Source of the DNA: Bacillota bacterium
GTDB lineage: Bacteria > Bacillota > Clostridia > Christensenellales > Aristaeellaceae
Length of the DNA: 25,264 nt
NCBI GenBank assembly: GCA_023413135.1
Contig: JAEZQK010000096.1
Location: 1-25,264, forward strand
Direction of reading: 5' to 3'
How positions within the stretch are numbered: the first letter of the stretch is position 1; every line of letters begins with the position of its first letter. The position numbers and the translations under genes are program-made. The notes under the pieces are model-generated. The model made no database searches. It was not told where the DNA came from and saw only the letters and a program-made list of their open reading frames with translations. Shown here piece by piece: positions 1-7,994 of the stretch.

Positions 1-54
1 TTTGTTGTATAATCTGGCTGTAAATTTATTGTTCCCACAAACATAATTTTACAA

Positions 55-94
55 CAAAAGACGGCTTCTGGCTACCGCTAGATGCCGCCTTTTG
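55..94 (-). terminator. Rho-independent terminator after the methyltransferase
   Basis: CAAAAG-A-CGGC at 55-65 pairs with GCCG-C-CTTTTG at 84-94, giving an 11-position stem with one A:C mismatch and an 18-nt loop. Read on the minus strand it lies about 60 bases past the methyltransferase stop and runs into a T-rich stretch (TTTTGTTGT). The A-rich and T-rich flanks are symmetrical, so it could also stop plus-strand transcription. Confidence 0.65.
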
Positions 95-154
95 TATTTC
101 CCCGGGCTCTCCTGGTGCGACAGCCCCCTCATTTTGTCTGTTTAAGGTGATCCA

Positions 155-841
155 CTACGGCTTTCTTCCTCGAACAAATGAGAGAACCGGAAGCCCCAAG
201 ATTCGAAACTTTGCCTGATGATGTTCTGCTCCGGTAAAACCGGATTCCTCCATTAGGGGAAGCAACTCCTTCAAATCGTGTTTTAACATAAACCCTAAAA
301 ATGTTTTAACAAACGCTCTAGGCAAGGAATGAACGGGTAGGGAAAGATCGATCACCATCAGTAGCCCTTGCGGTTTCAGAACCCGGTAAATTTGCTCAAT
401 TCCCTTGCACCTCACCGTTTCAGACATATGAAATATCATGAAGCTGCACATAACAACATCGAATTGATCAGCAGAGAAGGGTATATTATCAATGCTTCCC
501 AACTGAAAAGCAACATCCAAACCGGCTTTTGCAGCCTTCTGTTTGCTAAGGTCAATCATCCCAGGAATGATATCGATCCCAAATACCTTACCCAATGGCC
601 CTGCTTTTCGTTTGGCCGCCAGTGTCAGCGTGCCTGTGCCACAACCTACTTCAAGGACGCTATCACCGGGTTTTACCTGCGCCAAGTCTACCGTCATCTC
701 ACGCAGAGTATTTTCCCGCCCGAAAGTAATTTTTCTCATGTAAGAATCATAGGTGCCCATCGCCTTTTCCATTTGACTTTTGATCTCACTTTCTTCATCC
801 CCTTGATTAACAGGTCTACGCGGCTTTTCAGTCTTTTGCAT
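155..841 (-). CDS. Class I SAM-dependent methyltransferase
   Basis: This 228-residue protein is a stand-alone Rossmann-fold methyltransferase, expected to be cytosolic. Motif I is clear at about residues 62-74 (VLEVGCGTGTLTL), followed by an acidic end of strand 2 (FGIDIIPGMIDLS) and the motif around DQFDVVMCSFMIFHM, with RVLKPQGLLMVID as the post-III region. This is the layout of UbiE/Methyltransf_11-type enzymes. The substrate cannot be told from sequence. It starts at an ATG preceded by AGGAGA on the minus strand. It is divergent from the TetR-type gene, so it is the likely target of that repressor; such pairs often respond to small toxic compounds, which is inference here. The gene is more AT-rich than the later part of the window. 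Confidence 0.85.
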   Translation of the reverse strand: MQKTEKPRRPVNQGDEESEIKSQMEKAMGTYDSYMRKITFGRENTLREMTVDLAQVKPGDSVLEVGCGTGTLTLAAKRKAGPLGKVFGIDIIPGMIDLSKQKAAKAGLDVAFQLGSIDNIPFSADQFDVVMCSFMIFHMSETVRCKGIEQIYRVLKPQGLLMVIDLSLPVHSLPRAFVKTFLGFMLKHDLKELLPLMEESGFTGAEHHQAKFRILGLPVLSFVRGRKP

Positions 842-881
842 ATGCTATTTTCTCCTTTCATAATGAATTTACAATCCATTA

Positions 882-911
882 TTGAACATCGTATTCTGTA
901 TTTGCTATTAT
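882..911 (+). promoter_or_regulatory. Candidate promoter of the TetR-type gene
   Basis: TTGAAC at 882-887 and TATTAT at 906-911 are separated by 18 bases. It points at the regulator gene, whose start lies about 95 bases downstream, and overlaps the minus-strand promoter of the methyltransferase. Confidence 0.45.
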
Positions 912-913
912 AC

Positions 914-942
914 TTTATAGAAAACCATTCGTAGAAGGCCAA
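914..942 (-). promoter_or_regulatory. Candidate promoter of the methyltransferase
   Basis: On the minus strand TTGGCC (937-942) and TATAAA (914-919) are 17 bases apart. An alternative -10, TATAAT, sits at 907-912 but lacks a good -35. The divergent promoters interlock, as is usual for a regulator/target pair. Confidence 0.4.
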
Positions 943-956
943 AATTATGCAGAAAA

Positions 957-968
957 TTCATTAATGAA
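957..968. promoter_or_regulatory. Palindrome, possible TetR operator
   Basis: TTCATTAATGAA is a perfect 12-base palindrome 39 bases before the TetR-type start codon, downstream of the candidate regulator promoter. TetR-family proteins bind palindromes in such divergent regions; the assignment to this regulator is inference. Confidence 0.35.
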
Positions 969-1007
969 CAATAGGGGAGAATTTGTGCGGAAAAGAGGAA
1001 GAAAAAT

Positions 1008-1601
1008 ATGCCCAAGGTACTTGTAGATCGGAGAGTACAAAAAACCCGCCAGCTTCTGAAAGATGCACTGATAGCGCTGATTTCAGAAAAAGGCTTTGAG
1101 GCAGTTACTATTCAGGATATATTGGATAGAGCCAATGTGGGGCGTTCCACATTTTATATCCACTTTGACAACAAACACGACCTGCTGCATAGCTGTTTTG
1201 AAGAATTCAGCCGGCTGTTTGAACAACATAATATTGATATATCAAATAACGAGAAGAGTCCAGGGTACTTTTTTAAAAGCGATTTTACCCTCAACCTATT
1301 TCGGTTCATAGAGCAGAATCACCGCCTTTTTAAAGCGATACTTGGGAAAGACGGTATCGCTATGTTCAGCAGCCCAATTCAAGACTATATTTTTGCACAT
1401 ATAAGTGAGACCCTTAGAGTGTTAAAGCAAAACAAAAAACAGGCTTCACTCCAATTTGAAATATTGGCGCATTATCTAACGAGTGCCTTTATTGGTACAT
1501 TGAAATGGTGGATCGACAGGGGTATGCCTTGTACTGCCGAGGAGCTGGATGGAAATTTCAAGAAGTTTGCGTTATATGATATTCAACAAGTTCTAAACTA
1601 G
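1008..1601 (+). CDS. TetR/AcrR family transcriptional regulator
   Basis: A 197-residue DNA-binding repressor. The N-terminal helix-turn-helix is at about residues 10-58 and is typical: ALIALISEKGFEAVTIQDIL, then RANVGRSTFYIHFDNKHDLL. The C-terminal half is the ligand-binding helical domain, ending in an aromatic stretch (GTLKWWIDRGMPCTAEEL) seen in the TetR group with a TetR_C_8/33-like C-terminus. The length is normal for the family. The ATG has a GAGGA ribosome binding site 8 bases upstream. It most likely represses itself and the divergent methyltransferase; the inducer is unknown. Codon and base use match the methyltransferase and differ from the GC-richer genes that follow. Confidence 0.9.
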   Translation: MPKVLVDRRVQKTRQLLKDALIALISEKGFEAVTIQDILDRANVGRSTFYIHFDNKHDLLHSCFEEFSRLFEQHNIDISNNEKSPGYFFKSDFTLNLFRFIEQNHRLFKAILGKDGIAMFSSPIQDYIFAHISETLRVLKQNKKQASLQFEILAHYLTSAFIGTLKWWIDRGMPCTAEELDGNFKKFALYDIQQVLN

Positions 1602-1897
1602 CTGATGGTCTTTTCAAACTATAACTCCATATAAATAGTGCCAATTTGAGTCTCATATTTCATTAAGAAAGAACGGCATGTTTGTCATTTCCCATGGCGC
1701 TCAAATGTTTTTATAAGAAATAGCTTGTTCATTCTTCCTATCACCGCTTCTTTGTACGGTGGGCGAATGTGGTGCGGTCCCATTTGAAACGGTATCTGTT
1801 GATCGGCTTGCATTTGACCAGACAACAGCTTGACTTGGTATTGGTTTTGTGCTACACTCCGCAAAAAGAACGGGACCTTACGATAATCGGAGAAAGA
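1602..1897. other. Intergenic region holding the GH95 promoter
   Basis: No gene is supported here. An open frame runs upstream of the GH95 start, but it lies before the likely promoter and has no family resemblance. No clear terminator for the TetR gene is visible. Confidence 0.6.
1830..1858 (+). promoter_or_regulatory. Promoter of the GH95 gene
   Basis: TTGACT at 1830-1835 and TACACT at 1853-1858 are exactly 17 bases apart. Transcription would begin near 1865, which supports the start codon at 1898 and excludes the longer reading frame from 1769. Confidence 0.6.
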
Positions 1898-4156
1898 ATG
1901 AACACTTTGTTTTATCAAAGCCCTGCAAAGAGCTGGGATCATGCCCTCCCCATCGGAAACGGCCGTCTTGGCACCATGATCTTTGGCGGTGTTACCGTGG
2001 AACGGATGCAGCTCAATGAGGATTCCGTCTGGTCCGGCGGTTTTGCAGACAGGATCAATCCAGACAGCTTATCCTGCATGCCTGTGATCCAAAAACTGAT
2101 TGGGGAAGGCAAGATCCGGCTTGCGGAGCAACTGGCGCTGTCGGGTTTGACGGGCGTGCCTGACAACCAGCGTAATTATGAACCTTTGGCGGATCTGTTT
2201 TTCTACTATGACGGCGATCATCCCGGCTTAAGCATACAACAGCTGCGCCATGTAAGCGATAAGGATATGGCCGGCTGTATACCGCCGGATGTACAGGATT
2301 ATGCCCGGAGGCTGGACTTGCGCACGGGTATACATTCCGTACGCTACCGCTTGCGCGGCAGGGATTATGCCATGGAATCCTTCGCCTCCTACGTGGATCA
2401 GGTCATAGCCATAAGAGCCGGCGGCAATGCCTTTTCGTTATGGCTGTGCCGCAACAATCAAATCGGCCGGCTGTATGCTCCGGATGGAAGAACCATTCTT
2501 CTTACGGGCAAAACGGGGAACGATGGCGTATGGTTTGCCTGCGGGGTGCGGGTCATCAGCGGCGATGTGAAGTGCATAGGCGCGGCCCTTCATTGCGGCG
2601 GCGATTGCGATATTCTGTGCGCAGGCACTACGAGTTTCCGCTATCAAGACCCTGTGGTGGCGGTCTGCTCTTTGCTGGATGAAGCCGAAAAAAAGGGGTA
2701 CAGCGGATTGCTGGATAGGCACCGGGCTGATTTTACGGCGGTTATGGATGCATGCGAACTGTCTCTTTTTAGGGACGAGGCGCTTGAGCGTATGCCTACC
2801 GACCGGCGCCTTGCGCGCTTTGCAGGCGGGGAAGAGGATTGGGGATTGGTATGTGATTACTTCCAGTTCGGCCGGTATCTTCTGGCCTCCTCCAGCCGTC
2901 CGGGAAGCCTGCCGGCCAACCTTCAGGGGATTTGGAACAAGGATTTCGACCCGTCGTGGGGAAGCAAATATACCATCAACATAAATACCCAGATGAACTA
3001 CTGGCCTTCGGAAGTCTGCAACCTGTCCGCCATGCACCTGCCGCTGTTTGATCATATGCGGGCCATGCTTCCTAATGGACGCGAGGCGGCCAGGCGCATG
3101 TATGGCGCGCAGGGCTGGGTGGCCCATCACAATACCGACATATGGGGCGACTGCGCCCCCCAGGACAGTTACATCCCAGCTACTTTTTGGCACATGGGCT
3201 CGGCATGGCTGTGCCTGCATATATACGAACACTACTGCTTCACGATGGATGAAGCATTTCTCCGGGAATACTTTCCCATCATGTGCGAAGCGGCAGATTT
3301 TTTCCTGGATACGCTGCTGCCGGGGGAAGACGGATATATGGATGTATCGCCTTCTTCCTCACCTGAAAACACGTATATTCTTCCTTCCGGCGAACAAGGC
3401 TGCCTTTGCCGGAATGCCACCATGGACATGCAGATTCTTCGTGAGCTGTTTTCCGCCATCGCACAATGCGGCGCAATCCTTGGCAAGGATACCGCCATCT
3501 ATGAGGAAACAATCACCAAGCTTCGCCCCACCAGGACAGGCAGCAACGGTGCCCTGATGGAATGGGGGGAAGAATATCTTGAGGCGGAGCCCGGGCACCG
3601 CCATGTGTCCCATTTGTTCGGCCTTTATCCGGGCACCCAGATCACGCCGGAAAATACAAGCCTGTTTGATGGCGCCCGCGAAACACTGAAGCGGCGCCTT
3701 CAAAACGGAGGCGGCCACACCGGCTGGAGCCGCGCCTGGATCATCAATTTTTATGCCCGGCTGCTGGATGGGGATCAGGCCTGGCAGAACATTCGCGCGC
3801 TGCTTTCAAAATCCACATTGCCCAACCTTATGGATAACCACCCACCCTTTCAGATCGACGGCAATTTTGGCTCGATTGCAGGCATAGCGGAAATGCTTTT
3901 GCAAAGCCACACAGGCCGCGTTATGCTCCTGCCCGCCCTGCCGGCGCAATGGCCGCAAGGCGAAGTGAAAGGCCTGCGCGCACGTGGGGGATACACGGTG
4001 GATATCCGCTGGCAAAACCATCAGATTACCTTGGCCAGATTCAAGGCATCCACGGACGGGGTGCTTACATTGGCGGATGGCAGAACATACAGGCATACGG
4101 CCGGGGATGTCATCCTGGTCGACGGGGCGGGCCGGGTTGAATACGGGGGCCGGTAG
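1898..4156 (+). CDS. GH95-type alpha-L-fucosidase (or related alpha-L-galactosidase)
   Basis: A 752-residue glycoside hydrolase of family 95, whose known members hydrolyse alpha-1,2-linked L-fucose or L-galactose with inversion. The N-terminal domain opens with LFYQSPAKSWDHALPIGNGR, as usual in GH95. By comparison with Bifidobacterium AfcA, the residues that activate water are N361 and N363 in NINTQMNYWPSE, the general acid is E490 in SSSPENTY, and the base is D654 in HPPFQIDGNFG; all are present. GHRHVSHLFGLYPG and GGGHTGWSRAWI are further family signatures. The ATG at 1898 has GGAG 5 bases upstream and follows a promoter. There is no signal peptide, so it probably acts on imported or short oligosaccharides in the cytosol. 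It ends 5 bases from the convergent nitroreductase gene. Confidence 0.93.
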   Translation: MNTLFYQSPAKSWDHALPIGNGRLGTMIFGGVTVERMQLNEDSVWSGGFADRINPDSLSCMPVIQKLIGEGKIRLAEQLALSGLTGVPDNQRNYEPLADLFFYYDGDHPGLSIQQLRHVSDKDMAGCIPPDVQDYARRLDLRTGIHSVRYRLRGRDYAMESFASYVDQVIAIRAGGNAFSLWLCRNNQIGRLYAPDGRTILLTGKTGNDGVWFACGVRVISGDVKCIGAALHCGGDCDILCAGTTSFRYQDPVVAVCSLLDEAEKKGYSGLLDRHRADFTAVMDACELSLFRDEALERMPTDRRLARFAGGEEDWGLVCDYFQFGRYLLASSSRPGSLPANLQGIWNKDFDPSWGSKYTININTQMNYWPSEVCNLSAMHLPLFDHMRAMLPNGREAARRMYGAQGWVAHHNTDIWGDCAPQDSYIPATFWHMGSAWLCLHIYEHYCFTMDEAFLREYFPIMCEAADFFLDTLLPGEDGYMDVSPSSSPENTYILPSGEQGCLCRNATMDMQILRELFSAIAQCGAILGKDTAIYEETITKLRPTRTGSNGALMEWGEEYLEAEPGHRHVSHLFGLYPGTQITPENTSLFDGARETLKRRLQNGGGHTGWSRAWIINFYARLLDGDQAWQNIRALLSKSTLPNLMDNHPPFQIDGNFGSIAGIAEMLLQSHTGRVMLLPALPAQWPQGEVKGLRARGGYTVDIRWQNHQITLARFKASTDGVLTLADGRTYRHTAGDVILVDGAGRVEYGGR

Positions 4157-4161
4157 CATTT

Positions 4162-4746
4162 TTATTTGACGATATGGGCTGTGTTCGGTTTTCGCGGCGG
4201 CGGCACGGATTCTTTGCCGATGTATCCGATGGCGGCAGCCGAGCAGATGGTATGCTCTTTGGGAATGCCGAGCTCATAGAGGAAATCCCGTACGCCTAAG
4301 TCATTTCGCAGCCAGTGCAGTTGATTGAGATAGCAGCTGCCAAGCCCAAGCGACTGTGCCGCCAGGAAGATGTTTTCAAGGCCAAGCGCGCAGTCTGCCA
4401 TCGCGTTCTCATAGCCCGGCTTGTTGGAAGCGATGATGACGGTCGGTGCATGGTAGTAAAAATTGTAGCTCTCCTTTTGTGAAGCGGCTTTGGCGCCGAG
4501 CTTGCCGGGATAATCGTCATCCGGCACCCAATGCTGGAAGCCTTCGCGCACCAGTTCATTGAGTTTCAGCAATGCATCTTTTCTCTGGATGGCGGTAAAC
4601 AGCCAGCTTTGGTTGTTTCCGCCGCTCGGTGCCCAGACGGCGGCGTCCAGCAGCGTTTCAAGCTGTTCCAAATCAATTTGTTTTTCGGTAAAGCTGCGGG
4701 TGCTCCGGCGGGCATGGATAACGTCCAGAACTTCATTTCGGATCAT
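4162..4746 (-). CDS. Nitroreductase family FMN enzyme
   Basis: A 194-residue, probably FMN-binding oxidoreductase that would use NAD(P)H to reduce nitro compounds, quinones or flavins. RRSTRSFTEKQI at residues 13-24 is the typical N-terminal FMN-phosphate motif, followed by APSGGNNQSW and, near the end, LGLGSCYLNQLHWLRNDL and AAAIGYIGKES. The length fits the family. The start has AGGAGG upstream. It is the last gene of a minus-strand group with the OYE-like gene, 40 bases before it. The true substrate cannot be read from sequence. Confidence 0.9.
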   Translation of the reverse strand: MIRNEVLDVIHARRSTRSFTEKQIDLEQLETLLDAAVWAPSGGNNQSWLFTAIQRKDALLKLNELVREGFQHWVPDDDYPGKLGAKAASQKESYNFYYHAPTVIIASNKPGYENAMADCALGLENIFLAAQSLGLGSCYLNQLHWLRNDLGVRDFLYELGIPKEHTICSAAAIGYIGKESVPPPRKPNTAHIVK

Positions 4747-4786
4747 GGCGGCTCCTCCTGTTTGGTGCCCGGCTGCGCGGTTCGAT

Positions 4787-5767
4787 TTACCTGGCGAGCG
4801 CTTTTCTGCCGGGGCATTTTAAGTGGTCGGTAAACCAGCGGCAGCTTTTGCAGCCATGGCAGGGGTTGACGGGCTCGCCCATCAGCACATGGTTTGCAAA
4901 ATCGGGATCGCTGAGCATGGCCCGGCCTATGCCCACAAGATCTATGCAATTATGCTCAACGAGATACCTGGCCTGCTCTGCCGTACGTATCTCATGAACG
5001 GCAATGACGGGAACGTGGACCTCTTTCCTCACCCGGCAGCCGCTTAAAGTCATGGCGCTGCAGGGAAAATCCTTGGGAACCGGCCCGGTGGGCGGTTTCA
5101 TGCCGAAGGAGATATTGATCAGGTCGATGCCGGCACTTTCAAACACTTTGGCCGCTGCGATGCCATCGCTGCTTTCCGGCTGGAATTCGCCCATCCGGAC
5201 GCCCAGGATAAAGTGCTCCCCTGTTTCTTGCCGGATCGTAGGTAGGATTTCCGTAAGGATGGCCGCACGGCGTTCCACATTGCCGCCATAATCATCGGTG
5301 CGGCGGTTATAGGCGGCATCCAGGAATTTGCACAGCGTGAAGCCGTGGGCAAAATGAAATTCTGCGCCGTCAAAGCCAAGCGCATAGGCCGTGACGGCAG
5401 CCTGCACCATATTCCGCTGCATGGCATGGATGTCTGGCAGCGTCATATCGTTGATGTCCAGATTCCCGCAGGCGAGCTGCATCATCGCGACAGCCCCGTA
5501 TTCGTGGCAGCTTGATGCAATCTGCTTTAGCACCCGCGTGTTGTCCGCCGACCATTTTTCCGTACCGTCCGCTGCGCCGAAGACGGCGGTGGCCTGCAGG
5601 ATCATCAACCCCGCGCCGCCTTTGGCGATAGCCGAATAATGCTCAAGGTGCTCTCTACCGTAAAAGGAGCCATTGTCCCCGTGAAAGGAAAAGGTAACCA
5701 TCGGTTCCAGCACAATCCGGTTTTTGATGGTGTTGCCCCGAATGACAAGCGGGTCATGAAGCTTCAT
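4787..5767 (-). CDS. Old Yellow Enzyme-like NADH:flavin oxidoreductase
   Basis: A 326-residue FMN TIM barrel of the OYE/2,4-dienoyl-CoA reductase family. Clear family elements are LVIRGNTIKNRIVLEPM at the start, HFAHGFTLCKFLDAAYNRR TDDYGG-type substrate/FMN loop in the middle, and LVGIGRAMLSDPDFANHVL near the end. It is shorter than DCR-type enzymes and lacks their flavodoxin and NAD domains. A Cys cluster closes the protein: C303, C306, C309 and C318 (Cx2Cx2Cx8C), which could bind a metal or iron-sulfur cluster. RBS GGGAGGA precedes the ATG. It lies between the pyruvate-kinase-domain gene (62 bases) and the nitroreductase (40 bases), so a three-gene redox operon is likely. Substrate unknown. 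Confidence 0.88.
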   Translation of the reverse strand: MKLHDPLVIRGNTIKNRIVLEPMVTFSFHGDNGSFYGREHLEHYSAIAKGGAGLMILQATAVFGAADGTEKWSADNTRVLKQIASSCHEYGAVAMMQLACGNLDINDMTLPDIHAMQRNMVQAAVTAYALGFDGAEFHFAHGFTLCKFLDAAYNRRTDDYGGNVERRAAILTEILPTIRQETGEHFILGVRMGEFQPESSDGIAAAKVFESAGIDLINISFGMKPPTGPVPKDFPCSAMTLSGCRVRKEVHVPVIAVHEIRTAEQARYLVEHNCIDLVGIGRAMLSDPDFANHVLMGEPVNPCHGCKSCRWFTDHLKCPGRKALAR

Positions 5768-5829
5768 TCCCGGTCCTCCCTCCGTCTTTTAAATACATTT
5801 GATGTTATGCGGAATATTGGGCATCTTGC

Positions 5830-6387
5830 TCAATAGGGCTTACAAAGAATTTCATGGATATTCGTCTCCAAAATCCTGTTGGCATGGGCCGGGTGCATGA
5901 CAACGGCCGTATCCAGGCCGTGCCCTGTCCCGCCCAGGGCTACGATGGGCTTTCCATACTCGATGGCGCCGGCGTCCAGCGCCATGGAGCCGATTTCGAC
6001 AACCACCTTTATACCCTGTGAGAGGATGCGCAGCGTCTGTGCCATAATTTCTACCGGATAGATCCCCTTGAACTGCGAACTGATTCCGCGCTCCGCCCCG
6101 GACAATACGTGGGCCGCGGTGACCAGCGTCGCGCCGTAGGCTTTCATCGCCGAGCGGCATTCCTCCCTGAGCGCGTTTTGTCCCGGCATGCGGGAGCCGT
6201 ACGCATGGGTGACGATGACCACCGGGCCGGCAAACCCAAGCTCCCCGGCCATCTGGCACAGGCGCAGGCCTGCGTCGCCTTCCGTCGTGGCCGCAACAAT
6301 CGGCGCCCCGATCTGCCTGGCACGTTCAATGGCAATGCGGCAGGCTTCGTCTGTGTTGTGCTTTCCCGGCTTTTCGAATACTTTCAT
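5830..6387 (-). CDS. Stand-alone pyruvate kinase C-terminal (alpha/beta) domain protein
   Basis: A 185-residue protein matching only the C-terminal allosteric domain of pyruvate kinase (PF02887-type), without the catalytic barrel. The domain begins with NTDEACRIAIERARQIGAPI and VAATTEGDAGLRL, and ends ALGGTGHGLDTAVVMHPA. Such short proteins are found in bacteria and archaea; their function is not settled, and a ligand-sensing or small-molecule role is possible. It has AGGAGG 11 bases before the ATG and a candidate promoter just upstream. As first gene of the group with the OYE-like and nitroreductase genes, it may report on metabolite state for them; this is inference. Confidence 0.85.
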   Translation of the reverse strand: MKVFEKPGKHNTDEACRIAIERARQIGAPIVAATTEGDAGLRLCQMAGELGFAGPVVIVTHAYGSRMPGQNALREECRSAMKAYGATLVTAAHVLSGAERGISSQFKGIYPVEIMAQTLRILSQGIKVVVEIGSMALDAGAIEYGKPIVALGGTGHGLDTAVVMHPAHANRILETNIHEILCKPY

Positions 6388-6409
6388 AAGCCAATCTGCC
6401 TCCTGTTGT

Positions 6410-6439
6410 CCTTTACCGCCATTTTACCACTTTTGTCAA
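6410..6439 (-). promoter_or_regulatory. Candidate promoter of the three-gene redox group
   Basis: On the minus strand a perfect TTGACA (6434-6439) is followed after 18 bases by TAAAGG (6410-6415). The -10 is weak; TAAAAT nearby is too close to the -35. Confidence 0.3.
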
Positions 6440-6457
6440 TTGAGCGCATGCAACATA

Positions 6458-6491
6458 AACGCCTGGCACGGTAGCCGCCGTGCCAGGCGTT
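6458..6491 (-). terminator. Terminator of the glycan operon
   Basis: AACGCCTGGCACGG at 6458-6471 pairs perfectly with CCGTGCCAGGCGTT at 6478-6491 (14-bp stem, 6-nt loop). It lies 10 bases past the GH5 stop on the minus strand and is followed by GTTTATGTTG, so it closes the operon before the next gene set. Confidence 0.8.
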
Positions 6492-6501
6492 ATCGATGAT
6501 C

Positions 6502-7965
6502 CTATCTGTCCGGGACTGCCTCCCGCAGCCTTGTGTTCAGTACCGCCATATACGGCTTGTTCACAATGCAGTTTTTGATGTGGTATGCCTGCATGACACG
6601 GTCGATGTCATTTTCACTCATGCCCTTGAAGCGCAAGGCATACACGGGTTGCAGCATGGCTGCGGCAAATCCGGTCAGCGCCGCATAGTTCAGTGCCAGG
6701 GCGTTGGAGCGCTGGTTATAAGGTGCCTGGGATACATCCAGGATCATGTCGGCCAGCTCCGCGGCCTTTTCACGGCCCGGGCAGCGGGCGTATTGCGCCA
6801 CAAAGTTTTCCGCGCCCAGCGTGCGCTTCATCTGCTGCACGGGCTGTACGATCTGCATCAGCTCGGATTCCGGGTCCACCGTCACCCAGCCCATGACCCC
6901 CGCGTCTTTATACGTCCATGTGGTCCAGTGGGCTCCATACTCGTTGTAGATGGATAGCTGGTCGTCCATGTTTTGTAGGCGGTAAGGCAGCTCGTCTGCC
7001 GGGCCGTGGTACTGCGAGCCGAATTCGCCCACCCACAGCGGTACATTATGCTCCCGAGTGTATACGGTGCCCTGATCGAAATAAAAATCGCGGAAATGCT
7101 TGTTCCGGTCCCAGTAGATCTCCGCGCCGCTGCGGCCGAAATGGCCCGGATACTTGCCGGGGCCAAAGCCGGGGGCGGTATAGTTGTGGCTGGAATAGAC
7201 CAGGTTGGGCGCGAAGGGCGCGTCCATCCCATCGAAGTAGTGGCCGTACCGGTCGCCTTCCATGAAGATGATGTGTTCCGGATCGATCTCGCGGATATCT
7301 TCGACGAGGCGGCGGTAGACGCGGTTCATGGCGGGCCAGTCGGAGCGGAAGTTTTCAAAAAAGTCAAAGGCATGGTCACCGCAGGGCGTGTTGCTGGAGG
7401 GCTCGTTCATCAGCTCATATCCGGCGATGACGGTGCGGCCCCTGTACCGGCGGGCAAATTCCCGCCACAGAGCGGCCAGCCGGTCCTGAAAGAGCTTATG
7501 CGTCCAAAAAAGCGACGCACCGCGCTCGTTGTCGCTGTGCCAGTGGCTGTTTTGCCAGCCCTGCACGGCATGCATGTCGAGTATCACGTACAGCCCATGC
7601 TTCTCGCACAGCTTTACAATCTCCTCCAGCCGCTTAAACCCCGCCTCCTTGTACACAAAAGGCGCGCCGTCATCCTCAAAATGCCTGTAGTTCAAGGGCA
7701 GGCGCACGCAGGTCGCCCCCTGCTGGGCAATGAAGCGGATATCCTCCTCGCCGAAAAAATTGTCCAGCAGCCGTTCAAAGAAATACCGGCCGGTCTTTTC
7801 TCCTAGCACCTGAGCGATATGCTTGCGGATGTTTCCCTCCGTTCCCGGATAGCCGTTGATGAAATCCTCCATATTCATCCAGCCGCCTACACATGTTCCC
7901 CGCAGGTATGCAGGCTTGCCGGACGCATCCACGATTTTGCCATTCTTCACTTGCAGCAGATCCAT
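6502..7965 (-). CDS. GH5-type cytosolic glycoside hydrolase
   Basis: A 487-residue TIM-barrel glycosidase of the cellulase (GH5) fold. The acid/base E188 is in YELMNEPSS and the nucleophile E314 in PLWVGEFGS; GLYVILDMHAVQGWQNSHW is the usual strand-3 motif with the conserved Asp and His. About 130 residues follow the barrel with no domain I recognise. There is no signal peptide, so it should cleave imported beta-linked oligosaccharides in the cytosol. I place the start at the ATG at 7965, which has GGGAG 10 bases upstream; a longer start at 7995 overlaps the stop of the preceding gene by one base (TAATG) but has no ribosome binding site. It is the last gene of the operon. GH5 covers glucanases, mannanases and others, so the substrate is open. 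Confidence 0.9.
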   Translation of the reverse strand: MDLLQVKNGKIVDASGKPAYLRGTCVGGWMNMEDFINGYPGTEGNIRKHIAQVLGEKTGRYFFERLLDNFFGEEDIRFIAQQGATCVRLPLNYRHFEDDGAPFVYKEAGFKRLEEIVKLCEKHGLYVILDMHAVQGWQNSHWHSDNERGASLFWTHKLFQDRLAALWREFARRYRGRTVIAGYELMNEPSSNTPCGDHAFDFFENFRSDWPAMNRVYRRLVEDIREIDPEHIIFMEGDRYGHYFDGMDAPFAPNLVYSSHNYTAPGFGPGKYPGHFGRSGAEIYWDRNKHFRDFYFDQGTVYTREHNVPLWVGEFGSQYHGPADELPYRLQNMDDQLSIYNEYGAHWTTWTYKDAGVMGWVTVDPESELMQIVQPVQQMKRTLGAENFVAQYARCPGREKAAELADMILDVSQAPYNQRSNALALNYAALTGFAAAMLQPVYALRFKGMSENDIDRVMQAYHIKNCIVNKPYMAVLNTRLREAVPDR

Positions 7966-7994
7966 ATTGCAGTCACTCCCTGCCTTTCCGGTCA

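Noticed and set aside
1769..1897. N-terminal extension of the GH95 gene by 43 codons
   Set aside because: It has no family resemblance, lies partly before the likely promoter (1830-1858) and lacks a ribosome binding site; ATG 1898 has one.
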